64,000 nt of DNA from Occultella kanbiaonis (GTDB lineage Bacteria; Actinomycetota; Actinomycetes; Actinomycetales; Beutenbergiaceae), in the NCBI RefSeq assembly GCF_009708215.1, contig NZ_CP046175.1, positions 930,001-994,000 of the forward strand, written 5' to 3'. Shown here piece by piece: positions 8,696-17,543 of this stretch. A model generated the notes under the pieces. That model had not been told where the DNA came from. It did no database searches and was given only the letters and a program-made list of their open reading frames with translations. A program made the translations under genes and the position numbers. How positions within the stretch are numbered: position 1 is the first letter of the stretch; every line of letters starts with the position of its first letter.

Positions 8696-8706
8696 TCGTC
8701 AGACAA
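8696..8706. promoter_or_regulatory. Putative GntR operator (site 3), upstream of the regulator gene
   Basis: TCGTCAGACAA matches the reverse complement of site 2 (TTGTCAGACAA) except for one base. It ends 17 bp before the ATG of the GntR gene, just ahead of its GAGGTG ribosome binding site. Suggests autoregulation. Confidence 0.5.
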
Positions 8707-8723
8707 TCTCCCGAGGTGATCGC

Positions 8724-9404
8724 ATGAGCGCAGGGCAGTTCCAGCTTGGTCCGTCCTCGCTCACCGATGCCCTCTACGAGTCGGTCCGGAGCCGGATCAT
8801 CAGCGGGGACATCGCCCCCGGTGAGAAGCTCACCGAGCAGCGGATCGCCGACGACTACCGGGTCGCGCGTCCGACCGCGAAGGCCTGCCTCGAACGGCTC
8901 ACCGCGCTCGGGCTGCTGCGCCGGTCCGCCCACAAGACGGCCGTGGTGCCCGAGCTCGACGAGGTCGACATCACCGACCTGTTCTTCACCCGCGAGATGT
9001 TCGAGTGCACCGCCGCGGACCGGCTGGCGCAGGCACGCACCGTGCCGGAGGCGGCCCGCAAGGCCCAGACGGCGATCGAGTCCGCGGTCCGCGCGAAGGC
9101 GTTCGACGACCAGGTGGTCGCGGACATCGAGTTCCACTGGGCGCTCATCAACGCTGTCGACAGCCCTCGGTTGTCCCGGGTCTACGAGATGGTCAGCGGC
9201 GAGGTGCACCTGACGATGGGGCAGTTCAAGGCGCACCGGCGCACCACCCCGTCGACCGTGGCGGCCGAGCACGCGCTGATCCTGAAGGCGATCGAGGACG
9301 GCGACCGCGCCGCAGCTCGCGAGCAGATGGCACACCACCTGCAGCAGGCGCGGGACCGGGTCCTCGCCCAGGTGGTCGCCTCGCGCGAGGAAGCCCCGGC
9401 CTGA
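8724..9404 (+). CDS. GntR-family (FCD) transcriptional regulator
   Basis: A 226-residue regulator. A winged helix-turn-helix occupies residues about 12-75 (LYESVRSRIISGDIAPGEKL, typical GntR opening). A helical FCD effector domain covers about 80-215 and includes the EFHWALINA and EHALILKAIEDGD segments of that family, which usually binds a carboxylated sugar or organic acid through a metal. The ATG at 8724 follows GAGGTG; a longer reading frame from 8616 was rejected because it overlaps the upstream gene and the operator. It sits next to the hyi-like gene, and three matching palindromes (2514, 7768, 8696) mark a likely local regulon. Confidence 0.9.
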   Translation: MSAGQFQLGPSSLTDALYESVRSRIISGDIAPGEKLTEQRIADDYRVARPTAKACLERLTALGLLRRSAHKTAVVPELDEVDITDLFFTREMFECTAADRLAQARTVPEAARKAQTAIESAVRAKAFDDQVVADIEFHWALINAVDSPRLSRVYEMVSGEVHLTMGQFKAHRRTTPSTVAAEHALILKAIEDGDRAAAREQMAHHLQQARDRVLAQVVASREEAPA

Positions 9405-9546
9405 CCCTCCTCGGCGGTCGAGGCCGTTCGGCTTCCCGAGTTGCAGGGCCGTCCGGCCTGGGTCACGGTGGAAGAGCCCAGGGCGCACGCGCGTGGTTCT
9501 ACGCTGCCGTCAAGCGTCCCCATCGAAGTCACGAGAGGGAGCACCC

Positions 9547-9825
9547 ATGCTCACCCTGACCGAGAACGCCCGGACCGCCATCAAGACCATCGCCACCGAG
9601 TCGGGCCTGCCCGAGGAGGGCGGCGTACGCATCTCCATGGCCGAGAACGGCAGCGAGCTCCAGATGGCACTGGCGCCGGAGCCCGCGGCCGGCGACGACG
9701 TCATCGAGAACGCCGGGGCCCGGGTCTTCGTGCCCACCGAGACCGCGGCGCTGCTCGCCGAGCAGGAGCTCGACGCCGCGACCACCGATCAGGGCACCGG
9801 TTTCACCCTACGCGAGCAGGGCTAG
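9547..9825 (+). CDS. HesB/IscA-fold protein lacking cysteines
   Basis: A 92-residue protein whose start (MLTLTENARTAIKTI) and overall pattern resemble the HesB/IscA Fe-S biosynthesis fold: N-terminal helix, then GGVRISMAENGSELQMALA strands. The three cysteines that hold the cluster in IscA are all absent; there is no Cys in the protein. It is therefore unlikely to be a normal A-type carrier. The ATG at 9547 follows GAGGGAGCACCC. Monocistronic, between the GntR gene and the SulP gene. Annotated in many actinobacteria only as HesB-like; the role is unknown. Confidence 0.75.
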   Translation: MLTLTENARTAIKTIATESGLPEEGGVRISMAENGSELQMALAPEPAAGDDVIENAGARVFVPTETAALLAEQELDAATTDQGTGFTLREQG

Positions 9826-9922
9826 GGACCCGTGCCGGTCGGCCGAGGGGCCGGCCGGCGACGGACAGTACCCCGAACGGGATGAGGCAGGGCCCGGCAG
9901 CCCCCGCGTAGTGTCCGCGGCT

Positions 9923-11587
9923 ATGACCTCCGCGAGCGGGACCGCGACCGCAACCGGCCGACCGGCCTGGCTGCTGCCGACCCTCGTCGGATATCGACGG
10001 CGGTGGCTCGGCAAGGACGTCACCGCGGGTCTGTCCGCGGGGGCGGTCGTGGTGCCGCAGGCCATGGCCTACGCCACCGTCGCGAACCTGCCGGTCGAGA
10101 TCGGGCTGTACACGTGCATCGTCCCGATGGTCGTGTACGCCCTGCTCGGCGGCAGCCGGGCCATGAGCGTGTCGACGACGTCGACGATCGCCACCCTGAC
10201 CGCGACCACGCTGGTCTCCGCGGGCGTCGCCGCCGGCTCCGACGACGCGGGGGACGTCCTCGGCTCGCTCGCGGCCCTGACGCTGCTGGTCGGCGTCGTG
10301 CTGATGGCCGCACGGCTGCTCCGGCTCGGCTCGCTCGTCGAGAACATCAGCAACGCCACGGTGCTCGGCCTGAAGATCGGGGTCGGCGCCACGGTCGCCG
10401 TCGGGCAGCTGCCGAAGCTCCTCGGCGAGACCGTGAACGTCAGCGGCGAGGGATTCTTCCGCGGGCTGGGCGCGGTCGTGCAGGCGTGGGACAGCATCAG
10501 CGGCGTGACCGTGGCGCTGTCCATCGGATCGATCCTCGCCATCGTGCTGCTCAAGGCGTTCGCGCCACGGGTCCCGGGGGCGCTGCTCGTCGTCGTGGCC
10601 GGGATCCTGATCGTCGCCCTCACGTCGGCACGCGAGGCGGGCCTTGAACTGATCGACCCGGTGCCCTCCGGGCTGCCGGTACCGCGACTGCCGGACCTCA
10701 CCCACCTCGGCGCGCTCGCGCCGGGCGCACTCGCGATCGCGGTCATGGTGTTCATGGAGACCGCAGCCGTGGCGAAGGGCATCCGCAAGCCGACCGAGCC
10801 GATGATCGACAGCGACGCCGAGCTCCTCGCCGCGAGCGCCGCGAACCTCGCCGGTGGCCTGTTCGGTGCGATGCCAGCCGCCGGCGGGTTCTCCCAGAGC
10901 GCCGTGAACGAGGGCGCGGGGGCTCGCTCGCAGCTCTCCGCCCTGGTGACCGTCGCGCTCGCCGTGGCCGTCGCACTGTTCCTCGGCCCGGTGCTGAGCC
11001 TGCTCCCGCAGGCGACGCTCGCGGCCGTGGTGTTCGTCGCCGTCGCGGGCCTGATCCAGATCCCCACCTTGGTGCAGTGGGCCCGGATCAGCCCGCGGGA
11101 CTTCTGGATCGCGAGCGCGGTGGCCGCCGTGGGTCTCACGGCAGGCCTGCTGGCTGCGGTCGGCCTGGGCGTGGTGCTGACCCTCGTCCTCGTGCTGCGC
11201 GAGCTGAACATCCCGAGGCTCGACGGCGTGGTTCGCCGGGGCGGCGCCCTCGCGGTCCACCTCGGGCGTGGGCTCTACACCGCGAACGCGCTCGAGAACG
11301 AGCGCGCCATCGTTGCCCTTGCCACGACGCAGGAGGAGCCCATCGACACCCTGGTCCTGGACGTCGAGCGCCTCGACGTGGTCACGATGACCGTGCTGGG
11401 CGCCCTCGAGGAACTCGACCGGGACCTGGCCGGCCACGGCGTCGAGCTGCACCTGGCCAGGCTGCCGGACTCCGCCGTCGAGGTCGCCGGGAAGGTGACC
11501 TGGTACCAAGGGATGGCGGCGGCCGGTCGCGTCCATGACAGCGTCGAGGACGCACTGGCCGCCGCAACGGGCCGAGAACCCACCTGA
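9923..11587 (+). CDS. SulP-family anion transporter with STAS domain
   Basis: About 555 residues. The N-terminal 430 residues are membrane-embedded (10-14 segments) and begin with the family pattern KDVTAGLSAGAVVVPQAMAYA. The C-terminal STAS domain (about 445-550) contains LVLDVERLDVVTMTVLGAL. SulP proteins move sulfate, bicarbonate or other anions across the cytoplasmic membrane. ATG at 9923 is preferred; GTG at 9911 is possible, and neither has a clear ribosome binding site. It converges with the arylsulfatase gene 9 bp away, so a sulfate role is attractive but inferred. Confidence 0.9.
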   Translation: MTSASGTATATGRPAWLLPTLVGYRRRWLGKDVTAGLSAGAVVVPQAMAYATVANLPVEIGLYTCIVPMVVYALLGGSRAMSVSTTSTIATLTATTLVSAGVAAGSDDAGDVLGSLAALTLLVGVVLMAARLLRLGSLVENISNATVLGLKIGVGATVAVGQLPKLLGETVNVSGEGFFRGLGAVVQAWDSISGVTVALSIGSILAIVLLKAFAPRVPGALLVVVAGILIVALTSAREAGLELIDPVPSGLPVPRLPDLTHLGALAPGALAIAVMVFMETAAVAKGIRKPTEPMIDSDAELLAASAANLAGGLFGAMPAAGGFSQSAVNEGAGARSQLSALVTVALAVAVALFLGPVLSLLPQATLAAVVFVAVAGLIQIPTLVQWARISPRDFWIASAVAAVGLTAGLLAAVGLGVVLTLVLVLRELNIPRLDGVVRRGGALAVHLGRGLYTANALENERAIVALATTQEEPIDTLVLDVERLDVVTMTVLGALEELDRDLAGHGVELHLARLPDSAVEVAGKVTWYQGMAAAGRVHDSVEDALAAATGREPT

Positions 11588-11596
11588 CGGCAGGCG

Positions 11597-13096
11597 TCAG
11601 GAGTTCCCGGCCGAGCTCCTGAGCTTCTCCATCACCTTATTGATGGTGAACGAGGCCGGTTCCTGGCGCGGCGGGAACTCCACGAACGTCTGCAGCATCG
11701 AGGCCACGTACGCCTGGGCCGGCACGAGCAGGAAGATGCGCGACATCATCCAGTCGTAGTAGGTGTTGGACGTGCGGTCGGCCCGTTCGAACGGGTCGGT
11801 CCTCAGGTTGAAGATCTTCGGCGCCCGCAGCTCGACCCACGGGTCCAGCCACACGGCGAGCGTGCCCTCGGTGCGCTGCTCGAGGAACACGATCTTCCAG
11901 TTGTCGAAGCGCAGCGCGGTGAGGTCGCCCTCGTCCGAGACGTAGAAGAAGTGGTTGCGTGGACTCTCGTCCGTGGCGCCCGTGATGTAGTCGAGCTGGT
12001 TGTGGCCGTCGAGCTGCACCCGGTACTCGACGCCGTTCAGTTCGGTCCCCGCCGCCAGCCGGTCGGCGATGTCGGTGTCACCGGCGGCGGCGAGCAGCGT
12101 GACGAACCAGTCGTTGTGGCTGACGATGCCGTTCAGCGTCGTCCCGGCCGGGATGTGCCCGGGCCAGCGCACCATCGCGGGCACCCGGTAGGCGCCCTCC
12201 CAGTTCGAGTTCTTCTCGTTCCGGAACGGGGTCATCGCGCCGTCGGGCCAACTGTTCATGTGCGGACCGTTGTCCGTGGAGTACATGACGATCGTGTCCT
12301 CGGCGAGGCCGAGCTCGTCGATCAGGTCGAGCAGGCTGCCGACGACGTCGTCGTGGTAGAGCATCGCGTCGTGGTATTCCGACTGCCAGCGGCCGGCCCG
12401 GCCCTTGTCCTGCTCGCGCACGTGCGTCCGGAAGTGCATGTGGGTCGCGTTGAACCAGACGAAGAACGGTGTCTCGTCGTCGGCCTTGGCGCGGATGAAG
12501 TCCGCGGCGGCGTCACGGAACTCCTCGTCGCAGGTCTCCATGCGCTTCTTCGTGAGCGGGCCGGTGTCCTCGATCCGCTGGGTGCCGTCCCCGTTCGCCC
12601 AGGAGTGGATGACCCCACGCGGGCCGAACCGGTCGTGGAAGTTGGGGAACTCCTCGGGTGAGGGGTAGTCGGGGTGCTCGGGCTCCTCCTCGGCGTTGAG
12701 GTGGTAGAGGTTGCCGAAGAACTCGTCGAAGCCGTGCATCGTGGGCAGGAACTCGTCCCGGTCGCCCAGGTGGTTCTTCCCGAACTGACCGGTCGCGTAG
12801 CCCTGCGCCTTGAGCGCCGTGGCGATCGTCGGATCCTCTGCGCGCAGGCCGACATCGGCCCCCGGCATGCCGACCTTGGTCAGCCCGGTGCGGTACGGGT
12901 TCTGCCCGGTGATGAAGGCGGCCCGGCCCGCGGTGCAGCTCTGCTCGCCGTAGTAGTCGGTGAACTTCACCCCCTCGCTGGCGACGCGGTCGATGTTGGG
13001 TGTTCGGTAGCCCATCACGCCGTCGGAGTACGTACTGAGGTTGGTGAGGCCGATGTCGTCGCCCCAGATGATCAGGATGTTCGGCTTGTCTGCCAC
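11597..13096 (-). CDS. Arylsulfatase (type I, formylglycine-dependent)
   Basis: A 499-residue alkaline-phosphatase-fold sulfatase without a signal peptide. Metal-binding Asp13/Asp14 sit in IIWGDDIG. The sulfatase signature SCTAGRAAFITG holds Cys54 in the CxAxR context that is oxidised to formylglycine. GKNHLGD and MYSTDNGPH supply further active-site residues. It removes sulfate from an organic ester. The gene for a formylglycine-generating enzyme lies 1.2 kb away (14261-15172), and a SulP transporter converges from the other side, so sulfate-ester use is the likely job. The start at 13096 lies 163 bp from the divergent HAD gene. Confidence 0.93.
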   Translation of the reverse strand: MADKPNILIIWGDDIGLTNLSTYSDGVMGYRTPNIDRVASEGVKFTDYYGEQSCTAGRAAFITGQNPYRTGLTKVGMPGADVGLRAEDPTIATALKAQGYATGQFGKNHLGDRDEFLPTMHGFDEFFGNLYHLNAEEEPEHPDYPSPEEFPNFHDRFGPRGVIHSWANGDGTQRIEDTGPLTKKRMETCDEEFRDAAADFIRAKADDETPFFVWFNATHMHFRTHVREQDKGRAGRWQSEYHDAMLYHDDVVGSLLDLIDELGLAEDTIVMYSTDNGPHMNSWPDGAMTPFRNEKNSNWEGAYRVPAMVRWPGHIPAGTTLNGIVSHNDWFVTLLAAAGDTDIADRLAAGTELNGVEYRVQLDGHNQLDYITGATDESPRNHFFYVSDEGDLTALRFDNWKIVFLEQRTEGTLAVWLDPWVELRAPKIFNLRTDPFERADRTSNTYYDWMMSRIFLLVPAQAYVASMLQTFVEFPPRQEPASFTINKVMEKLRSSAGNS

Positions 13097-13259
13097 GATG
13101 AGCTCCCTCGGTTCGGCGGCGGGAAAGTCCCCGCGATGATCGAATCACCGTGGCCGGCCGCACAGATCATCCGTCCCGGGTGAGCCCGCGGTCCGCTGCC
13201 ATCCGTAGCGTTCGGCGAACGTGGGCGGCGTGAGGTCCGTCCGGATAGGGGAACCGACA

Positions 13260-14204
13260 ATGACCGAAACCCTGCCGTCCTGGCGTGAGGGCCCCACCCG
13301 GGCGGCGATCACCGAGTTCGTCGCCGCCGTCACCACCGAGGGCAGCCCTGACTTCGTCCCACCCGAGGGCCGGGTCGCGGTCTTCGACAACGACGGCACG
13401 CTCTGGACCGAGAAGCCGATGGTGGTCCAGCTGCACTACGTGCTGCAGCAGTGGAAGGCCGCGGCGGAGGCGGACCCGAGCCTGGCCGAGAAGCAGCCGT
13501 ACCTGGCCGCGGTCTCCGGGGACCTGGCCTGGCTCGGGGCGGCGGTGGACAAGCACTACGCCGGGGACGACGCGGACCTGGGACTGATCATCGCGGCGGT
13601 GTCAGCCGCCAGCGCCGGCTCGAGCGTCGAGGAGTACGAAGCGTCGGTGGCGGCGTTCTTCCGGGATGCGCGGCACCTGACGCTGGACCGGTCCTACGCC
13701 CACACGGTGTACCAGCCGATGGTCGAGCTCATCCGGCTGCTGGACGCCCACGACTTCCGGACCTACATCGTCTCTGGGGGCGAACGCGACTTCATGCGCT
13801 TGATCGCCCAGGACTACTACGGGATCCCGACCCAGCGTGTGGTCGGCACCGGGCTCGGCCTGGAGTACGACGCCGAGCACAACGTGGTGCGCTACAAGAG
13901 CGCCCTGGCGTTCTTCGACGACGGCCCCGAGAAGCCGGTCCGGATCTGGATGCGCACCGGGCGGCGGCCGATCCTCGCCGCCGGCAACTCCAACGGGGAC
14001 ATCCCGATGCTCCGGTTCGCCCAGGGCAACCCGCGCAGTCTCGCACTGCTGGTCAACCACGACGACGACACCGACCGCGGTGACACCCCGTACACCAAGG
14101 GCGCCGAGAAGGCGATCGACGCGGCGCCGGCGCACGGGTTCACCGTGGTCAGCGTCCGCGACGACTGGTCGCAGGTCTTCCCGGCCGGCGACCACCAGGA
14201 CTGA
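13260..14204 (+). CDS. HAD-superfamily hydrolase (SerB-like)
   Basis: A 314-residue haloacid-dehalogenase-type hydrolase. Motif I is FDNDGTLW (about residues 43-50; the first Asp is the nucleophile), motif II is the Ser in YIVSGG, and motif IV is GNSNGDIPM. It acts on a phosphate ester; the substrate is unknown. The ATG at 13260 has GGGGA seven bases upstream; in-frame GTGs further upstream were rejected. It is divergent from the arylsulfatase and convergent with the formylglycine-generating enzyme, which suggests involvement in the same sulfated-compound pathway. Confidence 0.85.
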   Translation: MTETLPSWREGPTRAAITEFVAAVTTEGSPDFVPPEGRVAVFDNDGTLWTEKPMVVQLHYVLQQWKAAAEADPSLAEKQPYLAAVSGDLAWLGAAVDKHYAGDDADLGLIIAAVSAASAGSSVEEYEASVAAFFRDARHLTLDRSYAHTVYQPMVELIRLLDAHDFRTYIVSGGERDFMRLIAQDYYGIPTQRVVGTGLGLEYDAEHNVVRYKSALAFFDDGPEKPVRIWMRTGRRPILAAGNSNGDIPMLRFAQGNPRSLALLVNHDDDTDRGDTPYTKGAEKAIDAAPAHGFTVVSVRDDWSQVFPAGDHQD

Positions 14205-14260
14205 GGCGGTCCGACCGCACGAGCCGGGCTGCGCCGTCGGGCATGCGCGGGAAGCGCCGC

Positions 14261-15172
14261 TCAGGCGTCCTTCGCGCAGCGGAACCCGATGTGGGACATG
14301 CCGGTGTCCTCGGCCTGCGGCGAGCGCGCCGCGGGCCGGAACCGCAGGCAGTACTCCGGCGAGCACAGCTGCGACCCGCCCTTGAGCACCCGGCGGGGGA
14401 TCGCGAACCCCTCCTGCGCGCTGGCGGTCGCGAGCAGGTTCGTGCGCTTGCCCGGGTCCACCGGGTTGTCGGACAGGCGCAGGTGGCGCGGCGTGTAGTA
14501 GTCCGACGTCCACTCCCAGACGTTACCGATCAGGTCGAACAGGCCGTAGCCGTTCGCCGGGTAGGACCCGACCGGTGCGGCGTCGCCGACGCCCTGGTTG
14601 TCGTAGGGGAAACGCCCGAGCCAGGTGTTCGCCTGGGCGACGCCGCCGGGATAGGGCTCGTCGCCCCACGCGAACCGCTCGCCGTCCACGCCACCGCGCG
14701 CCGCGTACTCGTGCTCGGCCTCGGTCGGCAGCCGCAGGCCCGCCCAGGTCGCGTACGCCGTCGCGTCCTCGAAGGCCACGTGGATGACCGGGTGCTGCAG
14801 GCGGTCGGCGACGGAGGAGTTCGGGCCGAACGGCCGGCGCCAGTACGCGCCCGGCTGCCAGCGCCACCAGTTGCGCCAGTTCCGCAGGTCGACCGGGCCG
14901 TCGGTCGGTGTGAACACCATGGCACCGGGGACGAGGTCGGCCGGGTCGGCACCCGGGAAGTCCTTCGGGTCCAGCTCGCGCTCGGCCACCGTGACGTAGC
15001 CGGTCGCGTCCACGAAGCGGCCGAACGCGGCGTTCGTGACCTCGTGCCGGTCGATCCAGAACGGAGCGACCTCGCGCTCGTGCACCGGCCGCTCGTCGGG
15101 GTAGAAGTCCTCCGACCCCATCAGGAACGTGCCGCCGTCGAGGCGGACCATGTCGTGGTGCGTGCTCGTCAT
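14261..15172 (-). CDS. Formylglycine-generating enzyme (sulfatase-modifying factor)
   Basis: A 303-residue SUMF1-type protein covering nearly the whole chain (GGTFLMGSEDFYPDERP, then GNVWEWTSDYY). The copper-binding catalytic pair is present as GGSQLCSPEYCLRFRPAAR (Cys270 and Cys275), the arrangement required for aerobic oxidation of a sulfatase Cys to formylglycine. Many SUMF1 relatives lack these residues, so this looks like a true activator, most likely of the arylsulfatase at 11597-13096. ATG at 15172 or 15178 (MVMTSTHH); AGGAG lies ten or four bases upstream respectively. Confidence 0.9.
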   Translation of the reverse strand: MTSTHHDMVRLDGGTFLMGSEDFYPDERPVHEREVAPFWIDRHEVTNAAFGRFVDATGYVTVAERELDPKDFPGADPADLVPGAMVFTPTDGPVDLRNWRNWWRWQPGAYWRRPFGPNSSVADRLQHPVIHVAFEDATAYATWAGLRLPTEAEHEYAARGGVDGERFAWGDEPYPGGVAQANTWLGRFPYDNQGVGDAAPVGSYPANGYGLFDLIGNVWEWTSDYYTPRHLRLSDNPVDPGKRTNLLATASAQEGFAIPRRVLKGGSQLCSPEYCLRFRPAARSPQAEDTGMSHIGFRCAKDA

Positions 15173-15234
15173 GACCATGGGACTCCTTCGTTGGGCGGCG
15201 AACGCGATTCTAGGCGTGGTGCCGGCAGGGCCGC

Positions 15235-17277
15235 TCAATGCCCGACGGCGGTGCTCGCGTCGAGCGCGCCGCGCAGGTCCGCGCTGGTTGCGACGGGCAG
15301 GTCGCAGACGAATCCACGGCACACGTAGGCCGCGGACCCGCCGCGCAGCAGCGGCCGGTCGGCGAGCAGGGGGTGGGGCCGCGGGGCGGACCCGCCGGCA
15401 GGGGCTGCCTCGCCGCCGGCCGGTTGCGCGTCGACCTCCGGCGGCCCGTACGCGAGCACCAGGCCGGGTGAGGTGCTGGACCGTGCGAGCCGGACCATCT
15501 CCTCGGCCACCTCATCGGTGCCGACCACGGCGACCTGGACCGGGCCGGCCGCCGCGGCCTCGGCGACCGCGAGCGTCCACCCGGCGAACCGGGCGTCCCG
15601 CCGGGCCACCTCGCCGCCGGCCGCGATCGCCGCGTCGGCCTCGGCCCGCCACCGGCCGGTGAGCGCGGAGAACGTCAGCAGCGCCCCGGCCAGGGCCGAC
15701 GTGCCGGACGGCTCGGCGTTGTCGCCAAGGCCACGGGGGCGGATGACCAGCGTCTCGGCGTCGTCGGCGGTGTCGAAGAAGCCGCCGGCGCCGTCGGCGA
15801 AGTGGGCCAGCGCCGTGGCGAGGATCGCCTCGGCGGCGTCCAGCCAGCGTCGCTCACCGGTGGCCTGGTGCAGGGCGAGCAGACCCTCGGCGAGGTTGCC
15901 GTAGTCGTCCGCCACCCCGGCGGCCGGACCCGCGACGCCGTCGCGGGAGGTCCGCAGCAGCCGGGAGCCCGAGGTCTGCCGCACCACGTGCGCCGCCAAC
16001 AGGAACTCCGCGCACCGCGTCGCGGCGGCCACCCACTCGGGCCGCTCCAGCAGCGCCCCGGCGTCGGCCAGTGCCGCGATCGCCAGGCCGTTCCAGCTCG
16101 TGACCACCTTGTCGTCGCGGGCCGGCTGCGGTCGCGCGGACCGGGCCGCCAGCAGGGCCGCCCGCCAGGCGGGCCACTGCTCCGGCGGCTCGCCGAGCAA
16201 CCGTAGCGTCGAGCGGCCCGCCTCGAACGTGCCCTCGGCGGTGACGCCCAACAGCTCGGCCGCGGCGACGCCGTCGGGCCCGAGGACCTCGGCCACCTCG
16301 GCGGGCGACCATACGTACGTCAGGCCCTCCTCGCCGTCGGTGTCCGCGTCCAGCGCGGAGGCGAAGCCGCCCTCGGCGGTGCCGAGGTCGCGCAGCAGGA
16401 ACCCGGCGGTCTCGGTGACCACGCGCCGGGCCAGCTCGGAGCCGGTGGCCCGGAACAGGTGCAGATACACGCGCAGCAGCTGGGCGTTGTCGTAGAGCAT
16501 CTTCTCGAAGTGCGGCACCACCCAGGCCGCGTCGACCGAGTAGCGCGCGAAGCCGCCGGCGAGCTGGTCGTAGATGCCGCCGCGAGCCATCGCGGTGCAG
16601 GTCGCCTCGGCCATCGCGAGTGCCCGCTCGGACCCGGTCCGCGCGGCGTGCCGGAGCAGGAACTCGAGGACCATCGACGGCGGGAACTTCGGCGCCGAGC
16701 CGAACCCGGCCCGGCGAGGGTCGAAGTCGAGCCTCAGCTGCCCGACGGCGTCCGCGAGCCTGGCCTCGTCGATCGGCATCGGAGCGCCGACGTCGGCCAG
16801 CGCGCGCAGGTCGTCGGCGATCTTCGCGCCGCCGTCCACGACCGCGGACCGGTTGTCCCGCCACACCTCGGTCACGGCCTGCAGGAGCTGGAGGAACTGG
16901 GGCTTCGGGTAGTAGGTGCCGCAGTGGAACGGCTCGCCGCCGGGGGTCAGGAAGCAGGTCATCGGCCAGCCGCCGGCGCCGGTCATCGCCTGGGTGGCGC
17001 GCATGTACACGGCGTCGATGTCCGGGCGTTCCTCGCGGTCCACCTTGATGGCGACGAACTGCTCGTTGATCGCGTCGGCCACGGCGTCGTCCTCGAACGA
17101 CTCGTGCGCCATCACGTGGCACCAGTGACAGGCGGCGTAGCCGACGCTGAGCAGGATCGGCACGTCCCGCTCGCGGGCCTCGGCGAGGGCCTCGGGGCCC
17201 CACTCCTGCCAGTGCACCGGGTTGTCCGCGTGCTGGCGGAGGTAGGGCGAGGTACTTGCGGCCAGTCGGTTCGCCAT
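15235..17277 (-). CDS. Thioredoxin-domain DUF255 protein (YyaL/SPATA20 family)
   Basis: A 680-residue protein. The N-terminal thioredoxin-like domain (about 1-165) carries a CxxC in [10 protein letters not shown] (Cys50, Cys53) and the family opening [18 protein letters not shown]. The rest is an alpha/alpha barrel like those of AGE epimerases. The biochemical role of the family is not established. The ATG at 17277 was chosen because the conserved opening starts there; a longer upstream frame is not conserved. It follows the sulfatase-activation gene on the same strand (62-bp gap), but a functional link is uncertain. Confidence 0.9.
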   Translation of the reverse strand: MANRLAASTSPYLRQHADNPVHWQEWGPEALAEARERDVPILLSVGYAACHWCHVMAHESFEDDAVADAINEQFVAIKVDREERPDIDAVYMRATQAMTGAGGWPMTCFLTPGGEPFHCGTYYPKPQFLQLLQAVTEVWRDNRSAVVDGGAKIADDLRALADVGAPMPIDEARLADAVGQLRLDFDPRRAGFGSAPKFPPSMVLEFLLRHAARTGSERALAMAEATCTAMARGGIYDQLAGGFARYSVDAAWVVPHFEKMLYDNAQLLRVYLHLFRATGSELARRVVTETAGFLLRDLGTAEGGFASALDADTDGEEGLTYVWSPAEVAEVLGPDGVAAAELLGVTAEGTFEAGRSTLRLLGEPPEQWPAWRAALLAARSARPQPARDDKVVTSWNGLAIAALADAGALLERPEWVAAATRCAEFLLAAHVVRQTSGSRLLRTSRDGVAGPAAGVADDYGNLAEGLLALHQATGERRWLDAAEAILATALAHFADGAGGFFDTADDAETLVIRPRGLGDNAEPSGTSALAGALLTFSALTGRWRAEADAAIAAGGEVARRDARFAGWTLAVAEAAAAGPVQVAVVGTDEVAEEMVRLARSSTSPGLVLAYGPPEVDAQPAGGEAAPAGGSAPRPHPLLADRPLLRGGSAAYVCRGFVCDLPVATSADLRGALDASTAVGH

Positions 17278-17543
17278 ACGCCACGGTCTCACCTCGCCGG
17301 GGTGTGGCGCACCCGAGGCGCACGCCGGCGGGATCAGCCGATGTCCGGGAATTCCTTTCGGCCGCGGCACGGGGCGGGCTATCGTCGCCTCCCATGGCCT
17401 TCTCACGGGGGAGACCACGGTCCGTCGGCACCGACGTCGACGGATCGGGTAAGGGACTGAGGGCGGCCTGGGCCATGCCGGCAACAACCCCCGCGAACAC
17501 AGGACCGGGTACGGACCCGGTTGCGCAGACACGGGGAGGAATC

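Noticed and set aside
17278-17543. Possible riboswitch in the leader of the amino-acid-type importer
   Set aside because: The leader is long and structured, but no consensus of a known class (guanidine, glycine, SAM, lysine) could be recognised.
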